Below are positions 24,599 through 33,148 of a stretch of DNA of 64,000 bases, piece by piece. Position 1 is the first letter of the stretch. Every line of letters starts with the position of its first letter. Source of the DNA: Lachnospiraceae bacterium JLR.KK002 (lineage in GTDB: Bacteria; Bacillota; Clostridia; Lachnospirales; Lachnospiraceae); the NCBI GenBank assembly GCA_036941025.1, contig JAYMNP010000001.1, positions 4,012,001 through 4,076,000 on the forward strand, written 5' to 3'. The position numbers and the translations under genes are program-made. The notes under the pieces are model-generated. The model was not told the DNA's origin, did no database searches, and was given only the letters and a program-made list of their open reading frames with translations.

Positions 24599-26464
24599 GT
24601 GAAAACGTTAGCGGAGACAAATCAGCTTTTATTCAAAAGGATTATTTTGATTGTATACGATATTATTGCAGTTGTGGCGGCCAGTCTTCTGGCTCTGTTT
24701 ATTCGGTTTGAAGGGCGGTATATTGAAATTCCCAGGGAATATATTTCCAGGAGTTTACAGTATATTCCGGTAATCATTGTGATAACGCTGATTATTTTTT
24801 ACGGGTTTCGTCTTTACAGCAGCCTCTGGACGTATGCGGGGGCGCCGGAGCTCATTAATATTACCTTTGCCAGTGCATTGTCTGCCATGGCCCAGATGAT
24901 GGTGATGGTATTTTTTGATGTAAGGATGCCCAGAAGTTATTATATTCTATATGGAGTATCTCTGTGGATACTGGTATTTCTCAGTCGGTTTTCCTATCGG
25001 GGAATCCGGACTCTGATTAAGCGTCAGGCCAGTGGGGAAAATACTTCCCGTGTGTTGCTGGTAGGGGCCGGGGCCGCAGGAAATATGCTGGTGAAGGAAA
25101 TACGCAACAGCAATTACGTCAGCAAGCAGGTGGTGTGTATTGTAGATGATGACAAGTCCAAAGAGGGCAGTTATCTTCATGGTGTTAAGGTTCTGGGAAA
25201 CAGACAGAATATTCCGGAACTGGTAAAACGGTACAGAATTGATGAAATTATTATAGCCATGCCTTCTGCACCTGCAAAGGAAATCAAAGAGATTCTGGAT
25301 GTGTGTAAAGAGACAGGCTGTGAGCTGAAACGTCTGCCAGGGGTTTATCAGCTTGTAAACGGGGAAGTCGGTATCAGCAAGCTGAAAGAAGTAGATGTGA
25401 ACGATTTACTGGGACGGGAGCCTGTGAAAGTAGATTTGTCTACCATATTAAATTATGTTTCCGGAAAGACGATTCTGGTAACCGGCGGAGGCGGATCTAT
25501 CGGAAGTGAAATCTGCCGTCAGGTGGCGGAACACCATCCCAAAATGCTGGTGTTGGTAGATATTTATGAAAATACCACCTATGATATTCAGAATGAACTG
25601 AAAAATAAATATCCGGAGCTTAATCTGGTGGTACTAATCGCTTCTGTGCGCAATACAAAACGAATGGATATGATTTTTGAGACCTATCGGCCGGATATTG
25701 TATACCATGCGGCGGCTCACAAGCATGTGCCCCTGATGGAGGACAGCCCCAATGAGGCTGTGAAGAATAATGTCCTTGGTACCTGGAAAGTAGTACAGGC
25801 TGCGGATAAGTGGAAGGTAAAACGGTTTGTAATGATTTCCACGGACAAGGCGGTAAATCCCACGAATATTATGGGCGCCACCAAACGAATCTGTGAAATG
25901 ATTATCCAGACCTATAATACCCGTTCCAGAACAGAGTTTGTGGCGGTACGTTTTGGAAATGTGCTGGGGAGTAATGGAAGTGTTATTCCGTTGTTTAAGA
26001 AACAGATTGAACAGGGAGGTCCTGTTACCGTAACCCATCCTGAAATTATCCGGTATTTTATGACCATTCCGGAGGCGGTGTCTCTGGTGCTTCAGGCCGG
26101 AGCCTATGCCAAAGGCGGCGAAATTTTTGTGCTGGATATGGGGGAACCTGTAAAAATTGCGGATCTGGCAAGAAATCTGATCCTGCTGTCAGGCCATAAG
26201 CCCGATGAGGATATACAGATTGTGTATACAGGACTGCGTCCTGGAGAAAAATTATATGAAGAAATGCTGATGCATGAAGAAGGGCTGCAGGAGACAGAGA
26301 ATAAACTCATCCACATTGGGAAACCTATTAAAATGGATGAAGAACATTTTCTGCTGCAGTTGGAGAATCTGAAAGAATACGTGGTACAGGAGCCGGAAGA
26401 TATCAGGAAATGGGTGCAGGAGATTGTGCCTACGTATCATCCGCAGAAGTTTAAACAGGAGTGA
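24599..26464 (+). CDS. UDP-GlcNAc 4,6-dehydratase family protein (PglF/CapD/WbpM-like)
   Basis: This 621-residue membrane enzyme has about four N-terminal transmembrane helices, a first Rossmann-like domain (VLLVGAGAAGNM) and a C-terminal extended-SDR domain. The latter has ILVTGGGGSIGSEICRQ, VYHAAAHKHVPLME and the active-site region STDKAVNPTNIMGATKR, where Met replaces the usual Tyr as in membrane-bound dehydratases. It would form UDP-2-acetamido-4-keto-2,4,6-trideoxyhexose, the substrate of a PglE-type aminotransferase such as that at 30675. The start is GTG (24599) after AAGAGG. Base composition is intermediate between the two blocks. Confidence 0.93.
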   Translation: MKTLAETNQLLFKRIILIVYDIIAVVAASLLALFIRFEGRYIEIPREYISRSLQYIPVIIVITLIIFYGFRLYSSLWTYAGAPELINITFASALSAMAQMMVMVFFDVRMPRSYYILYGVSLWILVFLSRFSYRGIRTLIKRQASGENTSRVLLVGAGAAGNMLVKEIRNSNYVSKQVVCIVDDDKSKEGSYLHGVKVLGNRQNIPELVKRYRIDEIIIAMPSAPAKEIKEILDVCKETGCELKRLPGVYQLVNGEVGISKLKEVDVNDLLGREPVKVDLSTILNYVSGKTILVTGGGGSIGSEICRQVAEHHPKMLVLVDIYENTTYDIQNELKNKYPELNLVVLIASVRNTKRMDMIFETYRPDIVYHAAAHKHVPLMEDSPNEAVKNNVLGTWKVVQAADKWKVKRFVMISTDKAVNPTNIMGATKRICEMIIQTYNTRSRTEFVAVRFGNVLGSNGSVIPLFKKQIEQGGPVTVTHPEIIRYFMTIPEAVSLVLQAGAYAKGGEIFVLDMGEPVKIADLARNLILLSGHKPDEDIQIVYTGLRPGEKLYEEMLMHEEGLQETENKLIHIGKPIKMDEEHFLLQLENLKEYVVQEPEDIRKWVQEIVPTYHPQKFKQE

Positions 26465-26473
26465 CAGGAAAAT

Positions 26474-27895
26474 ATGGTATTTTCAAGTTCAACTTTTTTG
26501 TTTGTATATTTTCCGATAGTGTTGATAATATACTATTTATTGCATCAGCGATACAGGAATACTTTTTTATTTCTGGCAAGCCTGGCATTTTATGCCTGGG
26601 GAGAACCCAAATTTGTTTTAGTGTTGATAATATCTGTTTTTATAAATTATGTGGCAGCATTATTGGTTGACATAAAACGAGTGGGGGGGGGTAAAACCTG
26701 TAAAATTATTTTAGGTATTGACGTAATTTTAAATTTATTGTTACTTTTTATTTTTAAATATCTGAATTTCATTACAGGCAATTTAAAATATATTTTTCCT
26801 GAAATTGTTGTTACTGATATAGTCCTGCCAATTGGAATATCATTTTTTACGTTTCAGGCAATTTCTTATGTGGCAGATGTCAGTCGAGGCAGAGGTAAAG
26901 CTCAAAGGAATATTTTGAATGTGGGTTTATATATAACTTTTTTCCCGCAATTAATTGCCGGACCAATTGTACGTTATGAGAGCATATCCTCAGAAATACT
27001 GGAACGTAATACCACATGGGATGATTTTTGTATTGGGACTAAACGGTTTCTGAGAGGAATAATTAAGAAGATTATTGTATCAAATAATCTTGCCCTTGTA
27101 GCGGACACTGCTTTTTCCATGACTTCCGGGAATTTGTCTGTCTGTATGGCATGGTTTGGAATGCTGGCGTATACATTGCAGATATATTATGATTTTTCCG
27201 GTTATTCAGATATGGCTATTGGTCTGGGAAGAATGTTTGGCTTTCACTTTAATGAAAATTTTGATTATCCGTATATTTCAAAGAGCATAACGGAGTTTTG
27301 GAGAAGGTGGCATATATCTTTGGGATCCTGGTTCAGAGATTATGTATACATACCGTTAGGCGGTTCAAGAGTGGAAACCAGATGGAAGCATATAAGAAAT
27401 CTTTTTATCGTATGGTTTTTGACAGGAATCTGGCATGGAGCGAGATGGAATTTTATCTTTTGGGGATTAATGTATTTTGTGCTTCTTTTATTGGAAAAAT
27501 ATACGATTCATCCTGAAAAATTTTCAGGGATCAGATGGAAAAGATATACATGGCAGATAATTACAATGCTTTGTGTTGGTTTTGGCTGGGTATTATTTCG
27601 TGCGGAAGGTTTGCATAGTGCAGTTCTTTATGTAAAATTTATGTTCGGCTTGCAAAATAACCTGTTTATTAATGCAGAAACCCTGTTTTATATAAGAGAA
27701 TACGCATGTATAACGCTAATAGCTATAATATTTAGTGTACCGGTTGTGCGTTATCTTGAAGAATATGTGCGTAGAAGAAACAAAAAATGGATACTGGAAA
27801 TAACGGAACCCATTGTATATATTATACTTTTTTTGCTTGCAGTATCATATTTGGTAACAGGTTCCCACAATCCTTTTATTTATTTCAATTTTTGA
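26474..27895 (+). CDS. MBOAT O-acyltransferase (AlgI-like) with a G9 tract
   Basis: This 473-residue AlgI/PatA-type membrane acyltransferase has LPIGISFFTFQAISYVAD, FFPQLIAGPIVRYE, FWRRWHISLGSWFRDYVYIP and TGIWHGARWNFIFWG with the catalytic His. It is paired with the SGNH protein at 27905, the usual two-component O-acetylation system for extracellular polysaccharides. A run of nine G (26683-26691) encodes VGGGK in a cytoplasmic loop near residue 75. The frame is intact at nine, but any one-base change would end the protein early, so expression is probably phase variable. Confidence 0.93.
   Translation: MVFSSSTFLFVYFPIVLIIYYLLHQRYRNTFLFLASLAFYAWGEPKFVLVLIISVFINYVAALLVDIKRVGGGKTCKIILGIDVILNLLLLFIFKYLNFITGNLKYIFPEIVVTDIVLPIGISFFTFQAISYVADVSRGRGKAQRNILNVGLYITFFPQLIAGPIVRYESISSEILERNTTWDDFCIGTKRFLRGIIKKIIVSNNLALVADTAFSMTSGNLSVCMAWFGMLAYTLQIYYDFSGYSDMAIGLGRMFGFHFNENFDYPYISKSITEFWRRWHISLGSWFRDYVYIPLGGSRVETRWKHIRNLFIVWFLTGIWHGARWNFIFWGLMYFVLLLLEKYTIHPEKFSGIRWKRYTWQIITMLCVGFGWVLFRAEGLHSAVLYVKFMFGLQNNLFINAETLFYIREYACITLIAIIFSVPVVRYLEEYVRRRNKKWILEITEPIVYIILFLLAVSYLVTGSHNPFIYFNF
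26683..26691 (+). repeat. Poly-G tract (9) in MBOAT gene
   Basis: Nine consecutive G on the coding strand, about 210 bp into the gene at 26474. The gene is in frame at this length. The flanks ACGAGTG and TAAAAC are also found around the tract at 34892. Confidence 0.85.
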
Positions 27896-27904
27896 GGTGA
27901 GAAA

Positions 27905-29104
27905 ATGAAACTGATAAATGGTGAAAAAATATCTCAGTCAGTGATTGCTGTTTTGTTTCTGGCAGGTATTTTTTTTATTTTCCTCTTTAATTTAAAAGTA
28001 CCGGTTACTGCGGTATTTTCGTTACGTGGCGGGCAGAATGTGGAAGATGTTACAGCAGCTTTTGAAGAAAATTTTAACGTTGCTTTTCCATTTAAAAATT
28101 TTTTTGTGGATATAAATGGAGCCGGACATCAGGTTTTATGTCAGAGAGAAATGAATCATGTGCTTAAACTGGATAATGGAATGACAACGGAAATTTTACC
28201 GGAAAGACCGGAGAATGAAATCCGTATGAATGCAGAAAGTCTGGCTGAATTTTCAAAATGGATTTCACATGATCAGGGGGCAAATTTTTTGTATGTCCAG
28301 CTTCCCTGGAAAAATTTTGCATATGATTCAAAACTTCCGGAAGGAATACATGATTATAGCAACGAGATTGCAGACATATTTTTAAATTATCTGGACGAGG
28401 AATCTGTGAATTATCTGGATATCAGAGCAGCCATACAGGAGGAAGAAGTAGATTTTTATTCTTTGTTTCTCAAAACAGAACATCATTGGAATTCTTATGG
28501 GGGTTTTTATGCATTTACAAAATTATGTAATTATATGGAAACTAATTTTGGAGAAGTAATTGATGATAAAGTCCTGGATATCGCTCAGTATAACCAGGAT
28601 TTGTATAAAAATTATTCATTGGGATATTATGGACAACGGACAGGTTTTTTATTTTCCGGCCTGGATGATTTCACATTAATATATCCGAAATTTGATACGG
28701 AACAAAGCTGTGAAATCCCCCATAAAGAAATAGTGCGAAATGGAACATTTTATGATACGGTCTTTGATCTTGAAAAATTACAGCTCCCCTGGCGTGAAAG
28801 AGGAATGTATGCAACATATATCGGGGGAGATTATCCTTTGGTAATTCACGAAAGCAGGACTGCTGAAAATGAGGGGACAATAATGCTGTTTATTGATTCA
28901 TTTGGGACCCCGGTAGAATCCTTTCTGACTACAGCATACCGGCATGTAGTTGCAGTTGATTTGCGCTGGGTACTGCGTTATGGGTGGGATGAAACATCTG
29001 TAGATTTTATAAAACAGTATAAACCGGATAATGTTATTGTAATGCTTAATCCAAATCAGATTGGATACGCAGAAAGTGAACAGTTTATTTATGGTTTGGA
29101 ATAG
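27905..29104 (+). CDS. Membrane-anchored SGNH/DHHW-family O-acetylation protein (AlgJ/AlgX-like)
   Basis: This 399-residue protein has an N-terminal signal anchor (VIAVLFLAGIFFIFLF) and an extracytoplasmic domain with TEHHWNSYGGFYAF, the His-Trp motif of DHHW/AlgJ proteins. FIDSFGTPVESF holds the candidate catalytic Ser, and VAVDLRW follows. It would take acetyl groups delivered by the MBOAT encoded 9 bp upstream and attach them to polymer outside the membrane. If the upstream G tract slips, both steps would be lost functionally even though this gene has its own ribosome site. Confidence 0.85.
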   Translation: MKLINGEKISQSVIAVLFLAGIFFIFLFNLKVPVTAVFSLRGGQNVEDVTAAFEENFNVAFPFKNFFVDINGAGHQVLCQREMNHVLKLDNGMTTEILPERPENEIRMNAESLAEFSKWISHDQGANFLYVQLPWKNFAYDSKLPEGIHDYSNEIADIFLNYLDEESVNYLDIRAAIQEEEVDFYSLFLKTEHHWNSYGGFYAFTKLCNYMETNFGEVIDDKVLDIAQYNQDLYKNYSLGYYGQRTGFLFSGLDDFTLIYPKFDTEQSCEIPHKEIVRNGTFYDTVFDLEKLQLPWRERGMYATYIGGDYPLVIHESRTAENEGTIMLFIDSFGTPVESFLTTAYRHVVAVDLRWVLRYGWDETSVDFIKQYKPDNVIVMLNPNQIGYAESEQFIYGLE

Positions 29105-29128
29105 CGAAAATCATTTATAAGATTGCAT

Positions 29129-29232
29129 AAAGTGACTGTTGCAAAATAGCAGCTTTATACAGGATGTGGTATCTGGACAATATGAGTCTTGCCATATATT
29201 GTATATGTGCTATATTTTGCAACAGTCGCTTT
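29129..29232. repeat. Imperfect inverted repeat, terminator or small element
   Basis: In the gene-free stretch 29105-29416, the arm at 29129-29151 (AAAGTGACTGTTGCAAAA and following) pairs with 29208-29232 (TGCTATATTTTGCAACAG and following), with only a G-T change and a 2-base bulge over about 23 bp. The 56-bp loop has no clear content, and T-rich sequence follows the right arm. It may end the acetylation operon or be a small mobile element. The rest of the gap (29233-29416) is AT-rich with a weak TATAAT near 29290 and the ribosome site of the next gene. Confidence 0.5.
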
Positions 29233-29416
29233 TAATTTTTATTCTAAGAAATTGTTAAAAATCAACTGTCTTTTGCCGGTTATATTGTATAATTTATATG
29301 TTCTTTCTCCCCATTTGTGTACGATTTTTCAACGCTTATGTTCTCTTTCTCCGATGCCTGTTCTTTATGGAACACAGATAATACAGACAGATACATAGAA
29401 AGGAATAGATTAGGAC

Positions 29417-29605
29417 ATGAATAAAAAATATCTGGAAACAGCAATTATACTTTCCCGTATGTACGGGGTGGCTGAGACACTTCACGAATGGGAATATTTG
29501 GACAGTGAGAAATTTATAATAAAAATTAATAAATGGACAGAAGAATTTCTAAGTATGGAAAGCGGAGATATTTTGAAATTCTTTGAAGCTCAGTTGAGTG
29601 AATAA
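29417..29605 (+). CDS. Small uncharacterised acidic protein
   Basis: This 62-residue predicted helical protein (MNKKYLETAIILSRMYGVAE, then HEWEYLDSEKF and FFEAQL) matches no family I recognise. An AAAGGA site lies upstream and a strong hairpin directly follows the stop, both arguing for a real gene. It is convergent with a small XRE regulator, a layout seen for regulator/antirepressor or toxin-antitoxin-like pairs, but nothing in the sequence shows such a function. Confidence 0.5.
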   Translation: MNKKYLETAIILSRMYGVAETLHEWEYLDSEKFIIKINKWTEEFLSMESGDILKFFEAQLSE

Positions 29606-29607
29606 AA

Positions 29608-29647
29608 AAGAGCAGGGTATTTCCTTTTTGGAATTTGCCCTGCTCTT
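29608..29647. terminator. Bidirectional terminator between convergent small genes
   Basis: AAGAGCAGGG (29608-29617) and CCCTGCTCTT (29638-29647) form a perfect 10-bp stem. There are A residues before it and a T-rich run after it, so it can work for both strands. Its right arm covers the end of the - strand regulator gene. Confidence 0.8.
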
Positions 29648-29855
29648 AAATTTTTTCCGGAGGTATATATACTAAAATATCAGAAACAGAACATTCTAAA
29701 ATTTCACAAAGAGTATCTAAAGTTTTTGTGGTGATTGCTTCTCCATGTTTCATTCTGTGGAGTGTATTTGCTGGAATCCCATGTTTAAAAATCAGCGAAT
29801 ATTCTGTAATACCCTTATTGTATAAAGTTGCATAAAAAGGCTGATATGAAATCAT
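29646..29855 (-). CDS. Small XRE-family helix-turn-helix regulator
   Basis: This 69-residue protein consists of one HTH domain of the Cro/CI type. YSLIFKHGIPANTLHRMKHG covers the helix-turn-helix, and TTKTLDTLCEILECSVSDIL is the typical end of such domains (YozG-like). The start at 29855 is chosen because GGAG precedes it; a start 5 codons earlier is also open. A perfect dyad TATACT-N10-AGTATA overlapping the divergent promoter at 29902-29930 is a candidate operator for this protein, which could thus control the acyltransferase gene at 29987 and its own transcription. Confidence 0.82.
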   Translation of the reverse strand: MISYQPFYATLYNKGITEYSLIFKHGIPANTLHRMKHGEAITTKTLDTLCEILECSVSDILVYIPPEKI

Positions 29856-29901
29856 GCTTAATATCTCCATTCATTTTTTTAATCATATCATGCCCAAAAC
29901 A

Positions 29902-29930
29902 TTGACTATACTAAATATATTGAGTATAAT
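29902..29930 (+). promoter_or_regulatory. Near-consensus promoter overlapping a dyad operator
   Basis: TTGACT (29902-29907), 17 bp, TATAAT (29925-29930), with a dyad TATACT (29907-29912) and AGTATA (29923-29928) spanning the spacer. A regulator bound there would block the polymerase. It lies between the divergent XRE gene and the acyltransferase at 29987. Confidence 0.75.
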
Positions 29931-29986
29931 TTGTATGAAATGCTGATTTTCTTAAAAATCTCTTAAAAAGGAGGAATATTTTAGTA

Positions 29987-30547
29987 ATGCGAATTAAAAT
30001 AATATTTGATATAATAAAAAAGTATTTTCTGATTGCAACGAAAGGACGTCTTAATTATGCAATTAGTCAGGGAATGAATTGTGGAAAAGGATGTATAGTT
30101 TCTTCTGGAACAGATTTTGGCTCTGAGCCATATCTAATTACCTTGCATAATAATGTTCGCTTATCTTCATCTGTAGCGTTTATTACGCATGATGGGTCTG
30201 TTCATACCATTGTCAGTAGTAAAAAATACAGGAATACTAACGTACATAAATATGGAAAAATAGAGATTGATGATAACACATTTATTGGAGCAAGGGCAAC
30301 TATTATGCCAAATGTGTATATAGGTAAAAATTGTATAATAGGAGCCGGAGCATTAGTTACTCATTCGATACCTGATAATTCCATTGCTGTTGGCGTACCG
30401 GCAAAAATAATAGGAGATACATGGAATTTTGCGGAGAAAACAATTAACTCTTTGCCTGAAAACTGGGATAATACGGAATATAAAGAAAACACAAAAAATT
30501 ATTTATTAAAAACAATTCCTGCTCCGCTTCAAAATGATATTAATTAA
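29987..30547 (+). CDS. Hexapeptide-repeat acyltransferase (Maa/NodL-like)
   Basis: This 186-residue left-handed beta-helix acyltransferase has repeated [LIV]G-x4 coils: EIDDNTFIGARATIMPNVYI, then GKNCIIGAGALVTHSIPDNS and AVGVPAKIIG. The His in FITHDGSVH is a likely catalytic base by comparison with Maa/VatD-type enzymes. It would use acetyl-CoA on a sugar hydroxyl in the cytoplasm. It has its own near-consensus promoter and an AAAAAGGAGG site. It sits between an XRE gene and the bacillosamine-type genes, so it may be a separately regulated decoration. Confidence 0.85.
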   Translation: MRIKIIFDIIKKYFLIATKGRLNYAISQGMNCGKGCIVSSGTDFGSEPYLITLHNNVRLSSSVAFITHDGSVHTIVSSKKYRNTNVHKYGKIEIDDNTFIGARATIMPNVYIGKNCIIGAGALVTHSIPDNSIAVGVPAKIIGDTWNFAEKTINSLPENWDNTEYKENTKNYLLKTIPAPLQNDIN

Positions 30548-30595
30548 GAAATTGTGGTGTACTGAAAAGAAGGTGTTTGATTTTAATTTTACTGT

Positions 30596-30624
30596 TTGCA
30601 ATTATTGGAAAATTGTAGTACAAT
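30596..30624 (+). promoter_or_regulatory. Recurring promoter motif, copy 2
   Basis: TTGCAA (30596-30601), 17 bp, TACAAT (30619-30624), preceding the aminotransferase gene at 30675. The spacer starts TTATTGGAAAA as in the copy at 46224, and TTATCGGAAAA at 15975. Confidence 0.55.
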
Positions 30625-30674
30625 AAAAGACAATGTATAAGTCTATAGAGTATCTTGCATGACAGGAGGAGAAT

Positions 30675-31859
30675 ATGAAACAGCATATTTTTCTTTCCTC
30701 GCCCCACATGAGCGAAGAAGGGTATGAACAGGAGTTTATAAAGGAAGCATTTGATACCAACTGGATCGCACCTCTTGGCAGGAATGTAACAGAGTTTGAA
30801 AAAGAAATGACAGCAAAACTGGGAGCCGGGAAAGCAGTAGCTCTTTCCGCAGGGACAGCTGCCATACATATGGCGTTAAAAGCAATTGGAGTAAGTCAGG
30901 GTGATATTGTATTTTGTCAGTCCCTGACTTTTTCTGCCACTGCAAATCCCATTGTTTATGAGAAAGCGACCCCGGTGTTTATAGACAGTGATAAGGAAAC
31001 CTGGAATATGGATCCGAAGGCTCTGGAACTTGCATTTGAAAAATATGAGAAGCAGGGACAGCGGCCGAAAGCAGTTCTTGTGGTACATTTATATGGTATC
31101 TGTGCCCATATTGAAGAGATTGTGGAGATATGCCAGAGATATCAGGTTCCATTAATTGAAGATGCGGCCGAAAGTCTGGGAACCACATATCATGGGAAAT
31201 ATACGGGAACTTTCGGAGATTATGGAATTATCAGTTTTAACGGGAATAAAATTATAACAAGTTCCGGCGGGGGTATGCTGCTGGTAAATACGCAGGATGC
31301 GGAGGAGAAAGCAGGGAAAGTTCTCTACTGGGCTACCCAGGCCAGGGAGCCTGCGCGCTGGTATCAACATACAGAAATTGGGTATAATTATCGTATGAGC
31401 AATATCGTAGCCGGAATCGGCAGAGGACAGTTAAAAGTACTGGATCAGCGTGTGGAAAAGAAACGCTATATTTATGAATATTATCGAAAACATCTGGGAG
31501 ATTTGTCAGGAATTCATTTTATGCCAATGATGGAAGATACCAGAAGTAACTGCTGGCTTACATCTGTTCAGTTAGATGCGGATTGCAAAGTAAGGCCATT
31601 GGATATTATGCTTGCTTTGGAAGAAGACGATGTGGAGAGCCGGCCAATCTGGAAGCCCATGCATTTGCAGCCGGTGTTTACAGATTGTGATTTTGTTTCT
31701 ACAGTGGAAGGACTGCACATAGTGGATGGAGAGACAGGAGCGGATAACAGTATCAGCGGGCAGATTTTTGAATATGGAGTTTGTATGCCCAGTGACAGCA
31801 AAATGACGGATGATGATTTGGAGCGAGTATGTAATGCGGTGAGGAAGCTGTGGGAATAG
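30675..31859 (+). CDS. PLP-dependent sugar aminotransferase (PglE/PseC-like, DegT family)
   Basis: This 394-residue fold-type I aminotransferase has ALSAGTAAIHMALKAIG (cofactor phosphate region), IEDAAESLGTTY (Asp that contacts the pyridine) and SFNGNKIITSSGGGML with the Schiff-base Lys. The N-terminal LSSPHMSEEGYEQEFI and NWIAPLGRNV are typical of enzymes that aminate UDP-4-keto-6-deoxy-GlcNAc. With the dehydratase at 24599 and the N-acyltransferase encoded 1 bp downstream it completes a bacillosamine-type pathway. Confidence 0.92.
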   Translation: MKQHIFLSSPHMSEEGYEQEFIKEAFDTNWIAPLGRNVTEFEKEMTAKLGAGKAVALSAGTAAIHMALKAIGVSQGDIVFCQSLTFSATANPIVYEKATPVFIDSDKETWNMDPKALELAFEKYEKQGQRPKAVLVVHLYGICAHIEEIVEICQRYQVPLIEDAAESLGTTYHGKYTGTFGDYGIISFNGNKIITSSGGGMLLVNTQDAEEKAGKVLYWATQAREPARWYQHTEIGYNYRMSNIVAGIGRGQLKVLDQRVEKKRYIYEYYRKHLGDLSGIHFMPMMEDTRSNCWLTSVQLDADCKVRPLDIMLALEEDDVESRPIWKPMHLQPVFTDCDFVSTVEGLHIVDGETGADNSISGQIFEYGVCMPSDSKMTDDDLERVCNAVRKLWE

Positions 31860-31860
31860 A

Positions 31861-33129
31861 ATGAAAAAGATTCTGATATTTGGGGCCGGCGGATTTGGCA
31901 GAGAGGTGCAATGGCTGATAGAACGTATCAATCAAAAAGAACCCCTCTGGCAGATAGAGGGATATCTGGATGATAACCTGGAGCCGGGAACAGAAATTAA
32001 TGGATATAAAGTATTGGGGAGTATGGAGAAGCTGCGGGAATATGATGATTCTTTGTCAGTGGCATGTGCAGTTGTTTCAGCGCGGATAAGGGAAAAAATA
32101 GTTTCGGAAATAAAGCAAACTGGTAATTTTCAGTTTCCCAATCTGATTGACCCTGATGTTCGGACATCGGAATTTTTATCTATGGGGGAAGGAAATATTA
32201 TCTTTGCAGGAAATATCCTTACTGTAAATATTGTGATAAAAGATTTTGTGATTTTAAATCTTGCATGTACCACAGGGTATGATGCAGTTCTGGAATCTTT
32301 TGTTACAGTGCATTCCGGAGTGAACATTGCCGAATGTGTCCGGATACAAAAAGGTGTGGAGCTGGGGACAGGAAGCAAAGTTATTCAGGGAAAAACTATT
32401 GGAGAATATACGTTTGTAGGGGCGGCTTCGTTGGTAAATCACGATTTACCGTCAGAATGCATGGCTACGGGATTGCCGGCGAAACCAGTAAAATTTTACG
32501 GAAAAGGGTATAATAAACTTCTTATAACAGGAGCAAGCGGGCATGGAAAGGTCATTTTTGAACTCGCCGGAAAAACAGGACTTTATGATGAAATTTATTT
32601 TCTGGATGATGATGAAATATTATTGAAAACAGAAGAAACAGTAGTCGGAAGTGTTGATTTTGCAATAAATCACAGGGGAGAATTTGATGTAATTATTGCT
32701 GTAGGAAATGCATTCATCAGAAGGCAGATTCAGGAGAAGTATGAAAGAGCAGGGGTAAACCTTGTAACACTGATTCATCCGGAGGGAATATTATCAGATG
32801 AAACAGTCAGAATCGGAAAAGGGACTGTGATAATGGCCGGAGCTGTTATTCAAACGGGTGTTGCAATCGGTGACGGTGTTATTGTGAATACGTCAGCGTC
32901 CATAGATCATGAATGTGAAATTGGTGATTTTTCTCATATATCAGTGGGAAGCCATCTGGCGGGCAATGTGAAAGTTGGGAATAATACATGGATTGGAGCA
33001 GGGGCAGTTATCAGTAATAATGTATGTATTTGCGATGATGTGACAGTAGGGGCAGGAGCAGTGGTGGTAAAGGATATTACAGAAAGCGGTACATATGTGG
33101 GGATACCTGCAAAGAAAATAACAAAATAG
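31861..33129 (+). CDS. Tandem-fused PglD/NeuD-family sugar acyltransferase (two full modules)
   Basis: This 422-residue protein contains two complete copies of the roughly 210-residue PglD/NeuD unit. The first (about 1-213) has [15 protein letters not shown] and a beta-helix. The second (about 216-422) has [15 protein letters not shown] and a helix ending YVGIPAKKI. In the second copy the catalytic His is present in [15 protein letters not shown], as in PglD. In the first copy the aligned position reads [11 protein letters not shown], with Tyr for His, so that half may be inactive or regulatory. The second module probably N-acetylates the 4-amino group made by the upstream aminotransferase. 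Confidence 0.9.
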   Translation: MKKILIFGAGGFGREVQWLIERINQKEPLWQIEGYLDDNLEPGTEINGYKVLGSMEKLREYDDSLSVACAVVSARIREKIVSEIKQTGNFQFPNLIDPDVRTSEFLSMGEGNIIFAGNILTVNIVIKDFVILNLACTTGYDAVLESFVTVHSGVNIAECVRIQKGVELGTGSKVIQGKTIGEYTFVGAASLVNHDLPSECMATGLPAKPVKFYGKGYNKLLITGASGHGKVIFELAGKTGLYDEIYFLDDDEILLKTEETVVGSVDFAINHRGEFDVIIAVGNAFIRRQIQEKYERAGVNLVTLIHPEGILSDETVRIGKGTVIMAGAVIQTGVAIGDGVIVNTSASIDHECEIGDFSHISVGSHLAGNVKVGNNTWIGAGAVISNNVCICDDVTVGAGAVVVKDITESGTYVGIPAKKITK

Positions 33130-33148
33130 AACAGTGTGGAAAAGAGAG

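Noticed and set aside
29189..29398. Open frame of 69 codons in the gene-free stretch
   Set aside because: No ribosome site, hydrophobic AT-rich translation and overlap with the inverted repeat; looks non-coding.
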